Positions 33,243 to 42,810 of a stretch of 64,000 nucleotides of DNA are shown here, piece after piece. The stretch is from Lobosporangium transversale (taxonomy: Eukaryota; Mortierellomycota; Mortierellomycetes; Mortierellales; Mortierellaceae): the NCBI RefSeq assembly GCF_002105155.1, contig NW_019029016.1, positions 362,324 to 426,323 of the forward strand, given 5' to 3'. Position numbers and translations under genes: made by a program. Each line of letters opens with the position of its first letter. Position 1 is the stretch's first letter. The notes under the pieces were generated by a model. It ran no database searches. It saw nothing but the letters and a program-made list of their open reading frames with translations, and was not told the DNA's origin.

Positions 33243-33591
33243 AACTCTCTGTTCATTCGCTTTCACTTGAAGAAACAGTAAGCACGCCGAGAGGCACCGA
33301 TGCTACCGCCCCGTGGGCTGCCCAAAACTTCGTTTCCATGCCGGTTTATATGATCTATTGAAAAAGCGAGCCGACACTGAAACTCTTTTGTTTGAAGAAC
33401 AACAAAATGTCAATAAAAAAAAAGACTTTAATATTTAATACCTAATAAATAAAAAAGAAACCTTTGTGTCAAAAACGTTCAATTTTGTGTTGGAACCCCA
33501 ACGAGGGTAAATGAGCCTCACGAGGCAAAGGCTAGACTGGAGCGACCGTGAGCGAAGCCACGGGTCGCCCGTCTAGTGGATAACTAATAGG

Positions 33592-33703
33592 ATAATTTTA
33601 TTAGCTTAAATTGGATAAAGCTTATTTCCCATCGGAGCAATGCAAATTGAAAATGGATAAATGTTTTTTTAAAATGGATAAAACAATTAAAAACGCTGTA
33701 TCA
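33592..33703 (+). repeat. Solo right TIR of the 26-28 kb Tc1 family
   Basis: Closely matches 17330-17443: GGATAATTTTATTAGCTTA, then TTTAAAATGGATAAAACAAT and the end AAAAACGCTGTA. No transposase adjacent. Confidence 0.6.
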
Positions 33704-33753
33704 TTGATTAATGCAACTCCTTACCTCTGTCTCTGATTTCGTGAGGCGTTCTA

Positions 33754-33802
<49 letters not shown>

Positions 33803-34379
33803 AAAAGAGATTCATCAAAGAACTCTAGCGGCCAACGCATTGGTCAGCGCGTGGCTAAGTATAGATAAGATCATCAAAAGACGAAAATGTAACACAGGCA
33901 TGAAATATCGCCCATTGCAACCCGAATCCATCTCCTTCAGTAAAACCTGTATATGATGATTTACCTCATTATGAAATGTTGCCGCATTAATACCTGAACT
34001 TTGTACGAGGGAGACTATTGATTTAGATAACAAGTTGAATATCAATAGTGCTCTGGCACTTGAATCATGCTATGTAGAGTCATCATGCAAGGCAGAAAGA
34101 TATTGCATGGGTGCCTGTTAGAGTAATCAATCATGCAGAATGGTTGACAAAAAAAAAAAGAGAATTATTATTGTTACGTAAGCAGAAAAAGATTTTTTGC
34201 CCACTGTTCAGTGTCCTTCTAAAAAAAGCATACAGAGTGAGAAATAAGGTTTATTATACACTCGTCATTGCCTACGCACTCTTCAAAACTAATTATTGTC
34301 GTCATATCTTACCCACCATTGAGTACTCTATTGGTTTTCAAGTGATAATGAACACTATAGATAATTAGAGGACGAGGTG
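33704..34379. other. Spacer with T29-A15 tract, no gene recognised
   Basis: T run at about 33758-33786 followed by an A run to 33801. Short ORFs only. Confidence 0.35.
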
Positions 34380-34485
34380 GATTGTCATATAACAGCCCTT
34401 AGGATCCTCGTCAATAAAAAAAAGGGGGTTGTTAAATAACAGCGAGCGCAGGGTTGTCAAATAGATTAATTCCTTTCATTTCCTT
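34380..34485 (+). repeat. Truncated copy of the GGGTTGTCAAATA MITE
   Basis: AATAAAAAAAAGGGGGTTGT, then GGGTTGTCAAATAGATTAATTCC, matches the right end of the 57.3-58.0 kb element (57890-58029). Confidence 0.55.
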
Positions 34486-35000
34486 TCCTACTTAGCTCCA
34501 CCATTTCCATTTGCTGATCGTGTCCCTGCGGACTCTCTAAATGAGAGAGAAGCATTTTAAGACCTCACCTGTAAATTCATTCGAGGGGCCTTGGCGCTTT
34601 ATGGAATTAAGTCCAGATCCTTAGCAATCGTGTAAAGAAATAACAGTCAACGGGGCAGACGGTATTGCCTACTTTGACACTAAACCAACTCGCCGAAGCT
34701 TCTCTGCTGTTGCAAACGTGTATAACTACTACGCCCCCACTGCACCCCCACTGCGCCCCTATGGAGGTACAGACATAAATAGGCATGATCAGCGCAACAG
34801 CTAGAGTAGACTTCACAGAATAAAGATTCTTGTACATCCCAAGACTCACCCTGCTTGTTACTATTTACATGGTAGCAAAGACCCATCGACCCACCGACCT
34901 ACCAACGAACCCATTGACTGAAATTTCCTGATTCCCCCGATTTTCTCCCCACGATTTTTTCCGTCCCTTAAAAAAAAAGAGAAATGCATATAACTTTAAT
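34486..35000. other. Spacer, nothing recognised
   Basis: No gene that I can support. Confidence 0.3.
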
Positions 35001-35009
35001 TTGATTGCC

Positions 35010-35480
35010 ATGGAAGACCTCACCGCGTCCCTTCAGGCATTGGACCTTGATGAAAACACCCGCGCATCCGTGCAAAGCGCTATTCAGGCCTTTATCCGCT
35101 CGAACCAGGACAATAGTTCAGCCGCTACCGCCTTTAATGACCATATCCGCACGGTGGCCGCTGTGATCAAGCCCCCCAAACCCGAACCATACGACGGAGC
35201 TGTCGACGATGTCGAAGTTCTTAACTTCCTGGAAAGTCAGGAAGAATATTTTCAGATTATGGAACTCAATCACGCCTGTTGGGCACGATGCACTGTTATT
35301 GGCCCAAAGAGAGGCGCCAAGGTGCGGTGGCGAGACTGCGGGTTGACGATTGACACCCTGAGAAAACTTCCGAAACGTTTTTATAGAAAACTTTACGCCT
35401 CCTAACACAGCAGCCACAGCCCAACAAGTACTGAGCAGATTGAAACAGGGTAAATCTTCGGTGGTAGAATAGATCAAGAT
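35010..35480 (+). pseudogene. Truncated retrotransposon gag fragment
   Basis: MEDLTASLQALDLDENTRAS, then KPPKPEPYDGAVDDVEVLNF and LESQEEYFQI, is the usual start of a fungal Ty3/gypsy Gag (leader helix, PxPYDG entry, capsid helices). The frame then loses the capsid middle and ends near 35405. A gag-like tail (ATAQQVLSRLKQGKSSVVE) follows in another frame up to a stop. No protease or polymerase nearby, so this is a fragment. Confidence 0.6.
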
Positions 35481-35588
35481 TGCGTCGCGCAGGTGCTTGT
35501 TTCCGATGCAAGTTAAAAATTTTTAACCAAAAATGGTTGCAAATTGATCAATTTTAGCACACAAATTTATTTATGGTATCTTTTTCTA

Positions 35589-36630
35589 TCAGGTATGATA
35601 CTCCTCAAAGCAATCCTGTCCTGTTTTCAAGCAAAGAAAGGCTTTGCATGTAACACAGTGCCATTGTGTCCGATATGTAGTTTTCTTGCCTTCCTTTAGA
35701 CTCTTGAGTCTACAGTTAACGCATGTCATCTCGTCTTTGCTTTCTTCGCTTCTTACTGGGTAATGAAATCCCAGGTGGTGTCTATGAGGATTTGGGATGG
35801 AGCTGCTTTTAGTAATATATTTGCTTTTCGACATCTTGGTAGTAATATCGAGGTATTCCTCAGCTTCTAATTTTCTTTTTGAGTGCCTTTGCTTGATGAC
35901 AACTTGGGGCCTGGAAAGCGATAAGAGTTGGTTTACAAGACTCGAGCGAAATTGACGTTTTCCGTCTTTCCTAGCCGATCTGTTGTTAGCACACCACAGT
36001 ACGTATAAACTGATTATACTCGTGCCTAATAACAACAAGAAGAGCGGTATCCAAGTACGACTGCACCTCATCTGAACAGTGTAGTAATGACGAAGTTGGT
36101 CTGCGATATCAATCCATATATTTTTTTTAATTATCAATGACGCGAGGGATGGGCAGTTCCTTTGCGAATGAATCACCAAAGACTCTACGTATCTTGGAGG
36201 CATTTACCTTATTTCTCCATGGCCTCCTTCTGGTCTTATGCATTAGACAACTATCATCATGAAGACTATGGATAGTTGTAAACATCGTCACGGGGTCACT
36301 GTCAACCCAAAGCACCGCCAATACAATCTTAACTATCGCACCTCCTTTCTCATCTCACTCTAGACGTGCTTCCTTGGAGTATTTGAGGGAAGCGGAGGAT
36401 TGCGCTGAGTTGAGATGAACGGCTCCACATGCTCCAATACCACGGTTTAACATATTCTTGAAAAGGATGGTTGAGAAATAGTTGTCTATGTAAGCATTAA
36501 ATTTCAAGTTTTGAAACTTCGGAAGCTGTTCAACGAGCTACATAGCCTTTCTTCCGGTGTTAGAAAGAGATTTGTCGTCATCACGAGGTGGCAAAGGATC
36601 CAGTCGCAAATAATAGAATTTTGCTTAACT
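35589..36630 (-). pseudogene. piggyBac-type transposase pseudogene
   Basis: Read on the minus strand from about 36600: NAYIDNYFSTILFKNMLNRG, VLWVDSDPVTMFTTIHSLHD, RRRPWRNKV, FGDSFAKELPIPRVIDN, IDIADQLRHYYTVQ and RTWIPLFLLLLGTS, then a C-terminal cysteine tail MTCVNCRL...WHCVTCKAFLC...CFEEYH. This is the order of the piggyBac (DDE_Tnp_1_7) core and its RING-like zinc tail; Asp in YIDNYFS and in WVDSDP are the expected catalytic region. Stops near 36360 and 36560 and a frameshift near 36125 (an AT-rich run) inactivate it. The N-terminal third is missing. Confidence 0.75.
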
Positions 36631-36878
36631 GAAGCTTTAAGTAAAAAAGACGGTTTTTTAAAATTGCTACCAAAAATGATTGGAATTCAGGATGAGACAA
36701 TATATAAAGCAGGGACACTTGCTGAGGCATGCCATTCTGTGGTATAAGCCATTACTCTAGCAGCAGATCAATTCATGTGTAAGGTATACCAGATTTACTT
36801 GATTTTATTTTACGTAATTCCTATACACTCTTGGCGAGCTGCTCTCTAGGACGAAGTAGAAGAGTCTATGGAGCAATC

Positions 36879-37310
36879 CTAGCACTTGTAGGACTTCATG
36901 GGATAGTCAGCAAGGTACTGCTCGACGTATCCGCTCCCGTTAGGGAGGATGCCCTTGTGGAGGAGAATGGATTTAACCTTGCCGCCGACCTTGTCGAGCT
37001 TTCCCCACTTGTGGATCAAACCCACCCTGGTGCTGAAGCCAGCGCGAGTCCATTTGGCACCGCAGTTGGCGGTCTCGTAGAATGTCAAGGTAACACCGGT
37101 AGCGTGGGGATCTTCGTGGTGATACTGAGCAGACTTGGCATTTCTAAAGTCAATGGCACTAACGCACAGGTCATACTTGGGGACCTCGATATACCTGCAG
37201 TTGCCAGTGTTGTTCTCATCGCTGTAGAAGTAGACCTTGCTGTTGGCGGCTTCAATGGTGGTGGTAGCAAGAGCCAAGGCAACAGTGGTGGCGATGATAG
37301 AGAACTTCAT
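36879..37310 (-). CDS. Small secreted protein, beta/gamma-crystallin-like
   Basis: Intronless, 143 residues. Signal peptide about 1-21 (MKFSIIATTVALALATTTIEA). The mature part has two Greek-key-like motifs: KVYFYSDENNTGNCRYIEV near 25-43 and VTLTFYETANCGAKW near 73-87, each followed by a later aromatic/Gly segment (KWGKLDKVGGKVKSILL). Cysteines (NCRY, DLCVS, ANCGA, final KC) would form disulfides outside the cell. This spacing resembles secreted beta/gamma-crystallin-like fungal proteins; the fold call is inference. A TATATAAA lies about 85 bp upstream (near 37395-37402), consistent with an active promoter. Confidence 0.65.
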   Translation of the reverse strand: MKFSIIATTVALALATTTIEAANSKVYFYSDENNTGNCRYIEVPKYDLCVSAIDFRNAKSAQYHHEDPHATGVTLTFYETANCGAKWTRAGFSTRVGLIHKWGKLDKVGGKVKSILLHKGILPNGSGYVEQYLADYPMKSYKC

Positions 37311-37394
37311 GATGTTTGGTTTTTGTTATAAGAGATGGTTAGGTGCTTGGAGATGATGAGACTTGGAGCTGAGATTGATGTTGATCCAGGGCCT

Positions 37395-37402
37395 TTATAT
37401 AT
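37395..37402 (-). promoter_or_regulatory. TATA box of the crystallin-like gene
   Basis: The minus strand reads ATATATAAAGGCC about 85 bp before the ATG at 37310. The remaining spacer to 37755 shows nothing else. Confidence 0.55.
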
Positions 37403-38071
37403 CTTTTTCCCCTTCTAAATAGAGAGCTGATATTCATGGTGCATATGCGTGTATTGTAATACTGGTAGACCGTTTGAAGGTCCGATTCTTTGATGGTGAT
37501 TTGAAAATAGACAGGGTATATGTGCCTTCTTTTCCGAAGGTAGCCCTTCTCTTAGTAAAGTTGCCCTATCCAGTTCCTTCCTTTGCTCTGTGGCAACGGC
37601 GCATACAACAATTTACTCAAGGGCGCAAGGCTGTCTTTAGAGATGGTTAGAAATGACCGCCTCAAATACAACAGCCTCAAAGACGACAGCCCAAACGCTG
37701 CATTGGAAGAAAACTAAAATATCAAAATGTTTATACTGCCATGCATGTTTGTTTATTACACAGCGTTCTCGAATAATATGAAGAGAAAAGCATATTATCC
37801 GAGGGAGCCGACCTATAATGTGTCACTTCTTTTCTTTATTAATTCGCCGAAAATCCATAGTCACTAAATAAAAATAAACAATTTTTTTTTTTTTTTTTTT
37901 GCTACAAAACTATGGTGCCACAAAGATTGATCAGCATCTTCGACTTGAGCTCCGGACCAGACTAGCTTAGGGAGAGGAGGGTGGAACATTATAGGTCGGC
38001 TCCCTCGGATAATATGCTTTTCTCTTCATATTATTCGAGAACGCTGTGTAATTATCACAGCGGGAGCCGAC

Positions 38072-39085
38072 CTATAATGTGCATCCAGAGTTTTGTCCCA
38101 GGGTGATCTCAGTAAAATTCGTTCTTGTCTGACTAGCCATGCGGTAGAAATATTGGAAAGTTTCCGGAGAAGACCAATTACCATGAGCGATGATGTCGTC
38201 AATCGATACCCCTGCTGTAGCTGCAGCTGTAGAGCCGAGTGCGCGTGGCTTGATACGTCGGGAAGCCTTTTCCACTTCTGGGATCTTAGTTGAGATCGAG
38301 TCCATGTGATTGGAAATGGTTTCTGCTGATACTGCTCGATTCAAATATTTGGAATGTCGGATGAGAGGTTGAATTGTCAGACTGTCATCCTTCGGATGTG
38401 GTACCTCCAGTGGATGATCTGTTAATCTTTGCAAATACGCAGCAAATGTATTCACAGGGCACAGTTTCGGATCACTGTTGGAACGAATACAAACTGTCTT
38501 CTCGATGCGGTTCCCAAGTCGTTTCTCTTTGGGAATAGGAATGAAGAGCATGAGTTGGCTTGTGGTCCATGTAGTCTTGGTCAGGTCTATACATCGAATG
38601 TCGTCTGGACGAAGGAACCCACAAACGCCTAGAAGCCAACAAAGCTTTCTCGTGAGCTGAAGGAATGACATTTCCTCGTTAGAAGGAAGGGATCGAATAT
38701 AATCAAGAGCTGGGTTGAGATTGATGCTCAATGCGTTGCTAGGTCGAATGTGTTTGGCCTTGATGGCTGTAATGAAGTCCTTATACACATGGCTCTTGTC
38801 AAACGCTGATTTGTCTGAAAATAGAGCTAAAATGGCTGAGCGTTTCTGCAGAGTGGTGGCGGGAGACCATGGACGGTTGCGCATCTGATGATTGAGATAG
38901 TTAACTAAAAGGATCGGATTGGGGGTGAATGGATCCCTGTCATTTTGCCTGGCCCAATCGATGAACACTTGTTGCGCTGGAGCGTATTTTTTGTGCCGTC
39001 GCTGTGTCTGAGGGTTATCTAGTATAGTCTCCGCTGCTTCGCTGTCTAAACCTAGGTCTGTGTAATAGCGCCGTTTACGCGCCAT
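38072..39085 (-). CDS. DIRS tyrosine recombinase
   Basis: 337 residues from an internal ATG (MARKRRYYTDLGLDSE); the frame stays open upstream to 40465 but overlaps the RT there. N-terminal SAM-like domain (AILALFSDKSAF, YKDFITAIKAKH) and a catalytic domain: first Arg in LLGVCGFLRPDDI, second Arg in KPRALGSTAAATAG, HGNW in DDIIAHGNWSS and the Tyr nucleophile in FQYFYRMAS. The usual His of the H-x-x-R box is not obvious (RIKPR here). It would insert the circular DNA intermediate. It overlaps the end of the RT frame by about 34 bp, as is normal for this class. Confidence 0.8.
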   Translation of the reverse strand: MARKRRYYTDLGLDSEAAETILDNPQTQRRHKKYAPAQQVFIDWARQNDRDPFTPNPILLVNYLNHQMRNRPWSPATTLQKRSAILALFSDKSAFDKSHVYKDFITAIKAKHIRPSNALSINLNPALDYIRSLPSNEEMSFLQLTRKLCWLLGVCGFLRPDDIRCIDLTKTTWTTSQLMLFIPIPKEKRLGNRIEKTVCIRSNSDPKLCPVNTFAAYLQRLTDHPLEVPHPKDDSLTIQPLIRHSKYLNRAVSAETISNHMDSISTKIPEVEKASRRIKPRALGSTAAATAGVSIDDIIAHGNWSSPETFQYFYRMASQTRTNFTEITLGQNSGCTL

Positions 39086-40887
39086 GCTTGCAGTGTCCAG
39101 TGCGGATTCTTTGCTAGAACGTTTTGATCTTGTCCTGGAGCTGGGAGGACATACTTGCGTGGGATCTCTCTGGGGGCACAAGTCGCCATCGCTTGAAGAG
39201 TTGGATACCATAGGGCGCTGGGCCAGTTCGGAGCTACGATCGTCGCTTGTAGCTTCTCTAGCCTCAGCTTCTGAAGGGCCTGAGGGATCAGGTTCCATGG
39301 CGCGCAGATGTACAAATTCCCCAGATTGCTCCATGGGTGCCGTAGTGCATCGAAGTTGATCGCTAAGGGGTCTGGCTTCCATGACATGAACCTCTCTGTT
39401 TTGTTGTTGATTGATGATGCAAACAGATCCGTCTGATGCGGGCCCCAGATCTTCTGTAGATAATCGAAGAAGTCCTGATGAATGCTCCATTCCAACTGCG
39501 ATTGCATCCTGCGTGATGGTGCATCCGCTGGGTTGAATGATGATGGGACATATGTTGTCTTGAGTCGTGTCCCTGTTGCTAGGCAATGCTTCCAAATGGT
39601 GTCCGCTATTTCCATCAATGGAGCTGAGCGAGTCCCTCCGAACCGTTGGATGTGTGCCAGTGTGGTCATGTTGTCGCAAATTATGTTCACTGTCTTGCCC
39701 TGCAGTTGGGGAAGCTTTGTCGCAAATAGAACTGTCCGCAGTTCTTTGACGTTGATGTGCTCGTGAGACTGTGAGGCTGTCCATCGCCCTGCATAGGTCG
39801 AATCGTCTACGACGATACCCCACCCTGTGTCCGAGGCATCTGTGTAAACGTCGACTTCTGTCCTCTCCGTGAGCCATGTTTGTCCGTTCCAATGCTGGAG
39901 GTTGTCTATCCACCATGTGAGGTTGTCCTTTGCCGACTCTGTCACTGTGATCGTGTCGGTCCATTTGTGGCCTTGTCGAAGGGCGTCGTTCTTTATCTGG
40001 AGAAGGCGCTGGCACATCAGTCGAGCTGGAAATACGGCTGCTGTCATTGCCATTGCTTTCCCGATGAAGGCGGATAAACTTCTTAAGCTGCAAACGCCAT
40101 TGTTCCTTATTTTGCGCGCTTCCCTGCGAATGTCTCTGATTTTGTGTTGAGGGATCGAGAGTGTCATGTTTCTGCTGTTGATGGTAAAGCCCAGATGCTC
40201 TATGACTTGCGTTGGTTCTAGCGTTGACTTTTCTTCTTTCACTAAGAAGCCTAATGATTGAAGCTTTGATAGGACGCGCTGGGTGTATTGTATGGCTCGT
40301 TCTCTGCTGGGAGCTATAATTAGAAGATCGTCTATGTAAGCCGCCATTCGGATTCCCTGGCGTCTTGCCCACCTGAGGACAGGGCGCAACATCTTCGTAA
40401 ATATAAGGGGGGACAGAGAGAGCCCGAATGGAAGGACTCGGAACTGGTAATGGTGTCCCTGCCATTCGAACTGAAGATATTTCCTCGACGAAGGATGTAC
40501 CAGAACATGCATGAATGCGTCTGATAGATCTATGCTCGTCATAAAATCGTTTTTGTTCATCATGGAGCAGACATTTTTGATACTTTCCATCTTAAAATGT
40601 CTGTCCGGTATACATTGGTTCATTGGTTTGAGATTCAATACAGGACGAAGATCGCCTGTCTTTTTGGGGATGGTAAATATCCGACTGTAAAAGCCTGTAG
40701 GGGAAGATACTGTTTCTATTGCTTTTTTGGCCAAAAGACTCACTATCTCTTTCTCTATGGACTCTGTTTCCTTCACTGATAGCTTGTGGGACTTGCTTGG
40801 GCTGGATGAGAGTGGAGGTGGCGACTTGAATGGGATCCTGAATCCTTTGGCTATTATGTCCCGGACCCATTGCTCGTCTGTGATCAT
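39052..40887 (-). CDS. DIRS reverse transcriptase-RNase H
   Basis: 611 residues. RT motifs in order: FYSRIFTIPKKTGDLRPVLN, DFMTSIDLSDAFMHV, FEWQGHHYQFRVLPFGLSLS, and the catalytic AAYIDDLLIIAP (YIDD). RNase H follows: VDVYTDASDTGWGIV with Asp, NVKELRTVLFA with Glu, and ICDNMTTLAHIQ with Asp, then NPADAPSR. The frame has no stop and all catalytic residues are present. Its start is uncertain (the first ATG is at 40887, just after the Gag-like ORF ends); translation may use readthrough or a separate start. Confidence 0.85.
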   Translation of the reverse strand: MITDEQWVRDIIAKGFRIPFKSPPPLSSSPSKSHKLSVKETESIEKEIVSLLAKKAIETVSSPTGFYSRIFTIPKKTGDLRPVLNLKPMNQCIPDRHFKMESIKNVCSMMNKNDFMTSIDLSDAFMHVLVHPSSRKYLQFEWQGHHYQFRVLPFGLSLSPLIFTKMLRPVLRWARRQGIRMAAYIDDLLIIAPSRERAIQYTQRVLSKLQSLGFLVKEEKSTLEPTQVIEHLGFTINSRNMTLSIPQHKIRDIRREARKIRNNGVCSLRSLSAFIGKAMAMTAAVFPARLMCQRLLQIKNDALRQGHKWTDTITVTESAKDNLTWWIDNLQHWNGQTWLTERTEVDVYTDASDTGWGIVVDDSTYAGRWTASQSHEHINVKELRTVLFATKLPQLQGKTVNIICDNMTTLAHIQRFGGTRSAPLMEIADTIWKHCLATGTRLKTTYVPSSFNPADAPSRRMQSQLEWSIHQDFFDYLQKIWGPHQTDLFASSINNKTERFMSWKPDPLAINFDALRHPWSNLGNLYICAPWNLIPQALQKLRLEKLQATIVAPNWPSALWYPTLQAMATCAPREIPRKYVLPAPGQDQNVLAKNPHWTLQAWRVNGAITQT

Positions 40888-40922
40888 CGCCCATGCTTGC
40901 TGGAATAAGTGAATCCTGCCTC

Positions 40923-41792
40923 CTATTGGTGGTCGGTCGTTTGTTGATGCCCTCGGCCGCGACCCCGTTCGCGACCCCTGTTGGAGTTGCCTCGGGCATT
41001 GTAAAAATGCCGGTTACCGCCACTGATGTTGTTGTTGCTATCAGTCTGGCTCTGCGACTGATTGCTCTGACCTTGATTAGAATAGCTGCTCTGAGCGCTA
41101 TTTCTAGGGAAATTATTGTTTCGATCATGCCTGTTCCTGTTCGAACCGCGTGCTGTGCTGTTGGAATACAGGTTTCGTTTGATGGATAACAGAAGCTTCT
41201 TTTTCTCCAAAAGGGATTGGGAGTCCACAGCCGGTGTCTTGGCATTGCTTTTCCTGGTAAGCAGCTGTAGACCATGAGCTCTCTCAAGGTTCTGCACTCG
41301 GAGGTCGTGGATGTAATGGCTAATCTGCTTGATATGCTCGATGAGATCGGAAACTCCCTCAATGGCTGATAGCGTGGACTCGTCGGAGCGACTGTCGTCT
41401 TGCATGGCATCCAAGACATACTTGTCCAAGGGGCGCGTATGGATAGCCAGCTTGGATTGAATGGACGCCAGATCAGAGTCGAACTGCTGCCGTAACTTGG
41501 CACTGTCAGGCCATGGTAGGTCGGTAATAGGTGGTGCAGAATACTTCTGAAGCTTGTTTTTGGGGTAAGAGCCGATGGTTGTTTGTAATGTGTCCCGAAG
41601 GTCCTCATACTGATCTTTTTTCTCTGGATCAGGGACAAAGAAATCTTTTCTGCCAAAATTTGGGAAAAGTTCGAGGATGGCTTTGTTTGGAATAAAGTTA
41701 TATGCCTGGGGTTCAGGAACCAGGAGGTCATGGATGTTAATGGAACTATCGATGTTGCGGTCATCGTTGTTTTCAATATCAATATCACTCAT
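40923..41792 (-). CDS. DIRS Gag-like ORF1
   Basis: 289 residues from MSDIDIENNDDRNIDS; an upstream in-frame start at 41888 lies inside the terminal repeat. Acidic start, central helical part (QQFDSDLASIQSKLAIHTRP, LSAIEGVSDLIEHIKQISHY), then Asn/Gln/Ser-rich and Arg-Gly-rich end (NARGNSNRGRERGRGRG), a likely RNA-binding tail. Position and composition fit the Gag of DIRS elements. No zinc knuckle. Confidence 0.65.
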   Translation of the reverse strand: MSDIDIENNDDRNIDSSINIHDLLVPEPQAYNFIPNKAILELFPNFGRKDFFVPDPEKKDQYEDLRDTLQTTIGSYPKNKLQKYSAPPITDLPWPDSAKLRQQFDSDLASIQSKLAIHTRPLDKYVLDAMQDDSRSDESTLSAIEGVSDLIEHIKQISHYIHDLRVQNLERAHGLQLLTRKSNAKTPAVDSQSLLEKKKLLLSIKRNLYSNSTARGSNRNRHDRNNNFPRNSAQSSYSNQGQSNQSQSQTDSNNNISGGNRHFYNARGNSNRGRERGRGRGHQQTTDHQ

Positions 41793-41999
41793 TAGTGGAA
41801 CTTCTAAAGTATGCCAGTGGATGTGTTCGGAAGGGCGAAAGAAAAGAAGATGCTGATCAATCTTTGTGGCACCATAGTTTTGTAGCAAAAAAAAAAAAAA
41901 AAAAAAAAAATTGTTTATTTTTATTTAGTGACTATGGATTTTCAGCGAATTAATAAAGAAAAGAAGTGACACATTATAGGTCGGCTCCCGCTGTGATAA

Positions 42000-42526
42000 T
42001 CCCTTTAACCAGTAGAAGAGTAATAAGCAGATTTAATGGACTAAGTTTAGGGCTCAAAAAAAAAAAAAAAATAAAAGGCATAGTGTTTTCATACCACGAG
42101 GCAGAGACTTCGCTCTTCAGGAACTGCAAAGGATCGAGAATATCTATAGTAAAGTCTCTTTCCTCAACTCACCTGCGCTGAAACCCTCGGGTCTATATCA
42201 TAGTCAGAAACGCGCCTTCCTAAAGGCAGAAAAAATATTTTTAAGTAAAAAGCGGAAAAGCTAGATTTAGGTCTTTGAAACTCGGGTGCCTAGTGGGCAA
42301 AGTTACTATGGGAAGTGTCTAGATTATTGATGAAATTACTGCGGGAGCGCCAGGACATCTTCAAGTCTTCTCAAGCTCCCAATATCACAATGCAATCAGC
42401 ATTCATAAATTTACAAATAAAGAAATGTAGCGCTTCTTTTGGGAACCCAAAATACTACTAAAAAAAAGTCCGCATCTTTCCTCAATTATAAGGAAAGGCT
42501 TAATTCTGCTCAGATTTTAGAAAACA
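42000..42526. other. Spacer with possible coding scraps, unresolved
   Basis: On the minus strand a 47-bp island near 42176-42222 is bounded by TTTAG and GTGAGT and reads RRVSDYDIDPRVSAQ, and a second island near 42100-42125 (after CTTTGCAG) reads FLKSEVSASWYENT. These could be pieces of an old gene cut by the DIRS or Helitron insertion. I cannot assign them. Confidence 0.25.
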
Positions 42527-42810
42527 CGAGCCGGAGACCGTGGCTTCGCCACGGCCTGCTCTTGCCTCGTAATAAAATTTAATGCTTACAACATAGTAAG
42601 TTATCTTTATCGTACAAAATAAAATACAAAAACAAAATAAAATACAAAATATAAATGCAAAATAAAATACAAAATATAAATGCAAGTAAAATACAAATAA
42701 GTGCTACAAAATAACGTCAGATTGGATAACAATGGAGATGAGCTGAAAGTTGACGTGAATGACTTGGAGATGAAGAAGCAGCAGGATGTCTGAAAACCAA
42801 GATATTGTGA

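Larger units (their letters stand above)
29965..33576 (+). mobile_element. Helitron-3, internally deleted, 3-prime end with hairpin and CTAG
   Basis: Plus orientation. It starts with or upstream of a zinc knuckle at 29975-30045 (ACRSCGSTEHFRASNAACPN). The 3-prime end at 33576 has a hairpin (GCGACCGTG at 33542-33550 and GGTCGC at 33563-33568) followed by GTCTAG and then T, the canonical CTRR/T ending of Helitrons. The Helitron 5-prime end is not located and may be near 28.9 kb. A small spliced gene lies between helicase and terminus. Confidence 0.55.
37756..41999 (-). mobile_element. Complete DIRS-type tyrosine-recombinase retroelement
   Basis: Left end TTACACAGCG (37756) and right end CGCTGTGATAA (41999) flank inverted terminal repeats (about 37756-37947 and 41843-41999; the arms share GCACCATAGTTTTGTAGC and its complement). 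An internal complementary region at 38000-38080 contains CGCTGTGTAA fused to TTATCACAGCG, that is, the complements of both termini joined head to head. This is the hallmark of DIRS-1-type elements, which close into a circle before recombinase-mediated insertion. Three minus-strand ORFs (Gag-like, RT-RNase H, tyrosine recombinase) are uninterrupted. No target duplication is expected or seen. Confidence 0.85.

Noticed and set aside
40592-41788. 398-codon minus-strand ORF overlapping the DIRS Gag and RT
   Set aside because: Composition looks like a shifted reading of the RT and Gag; no motif of its own.
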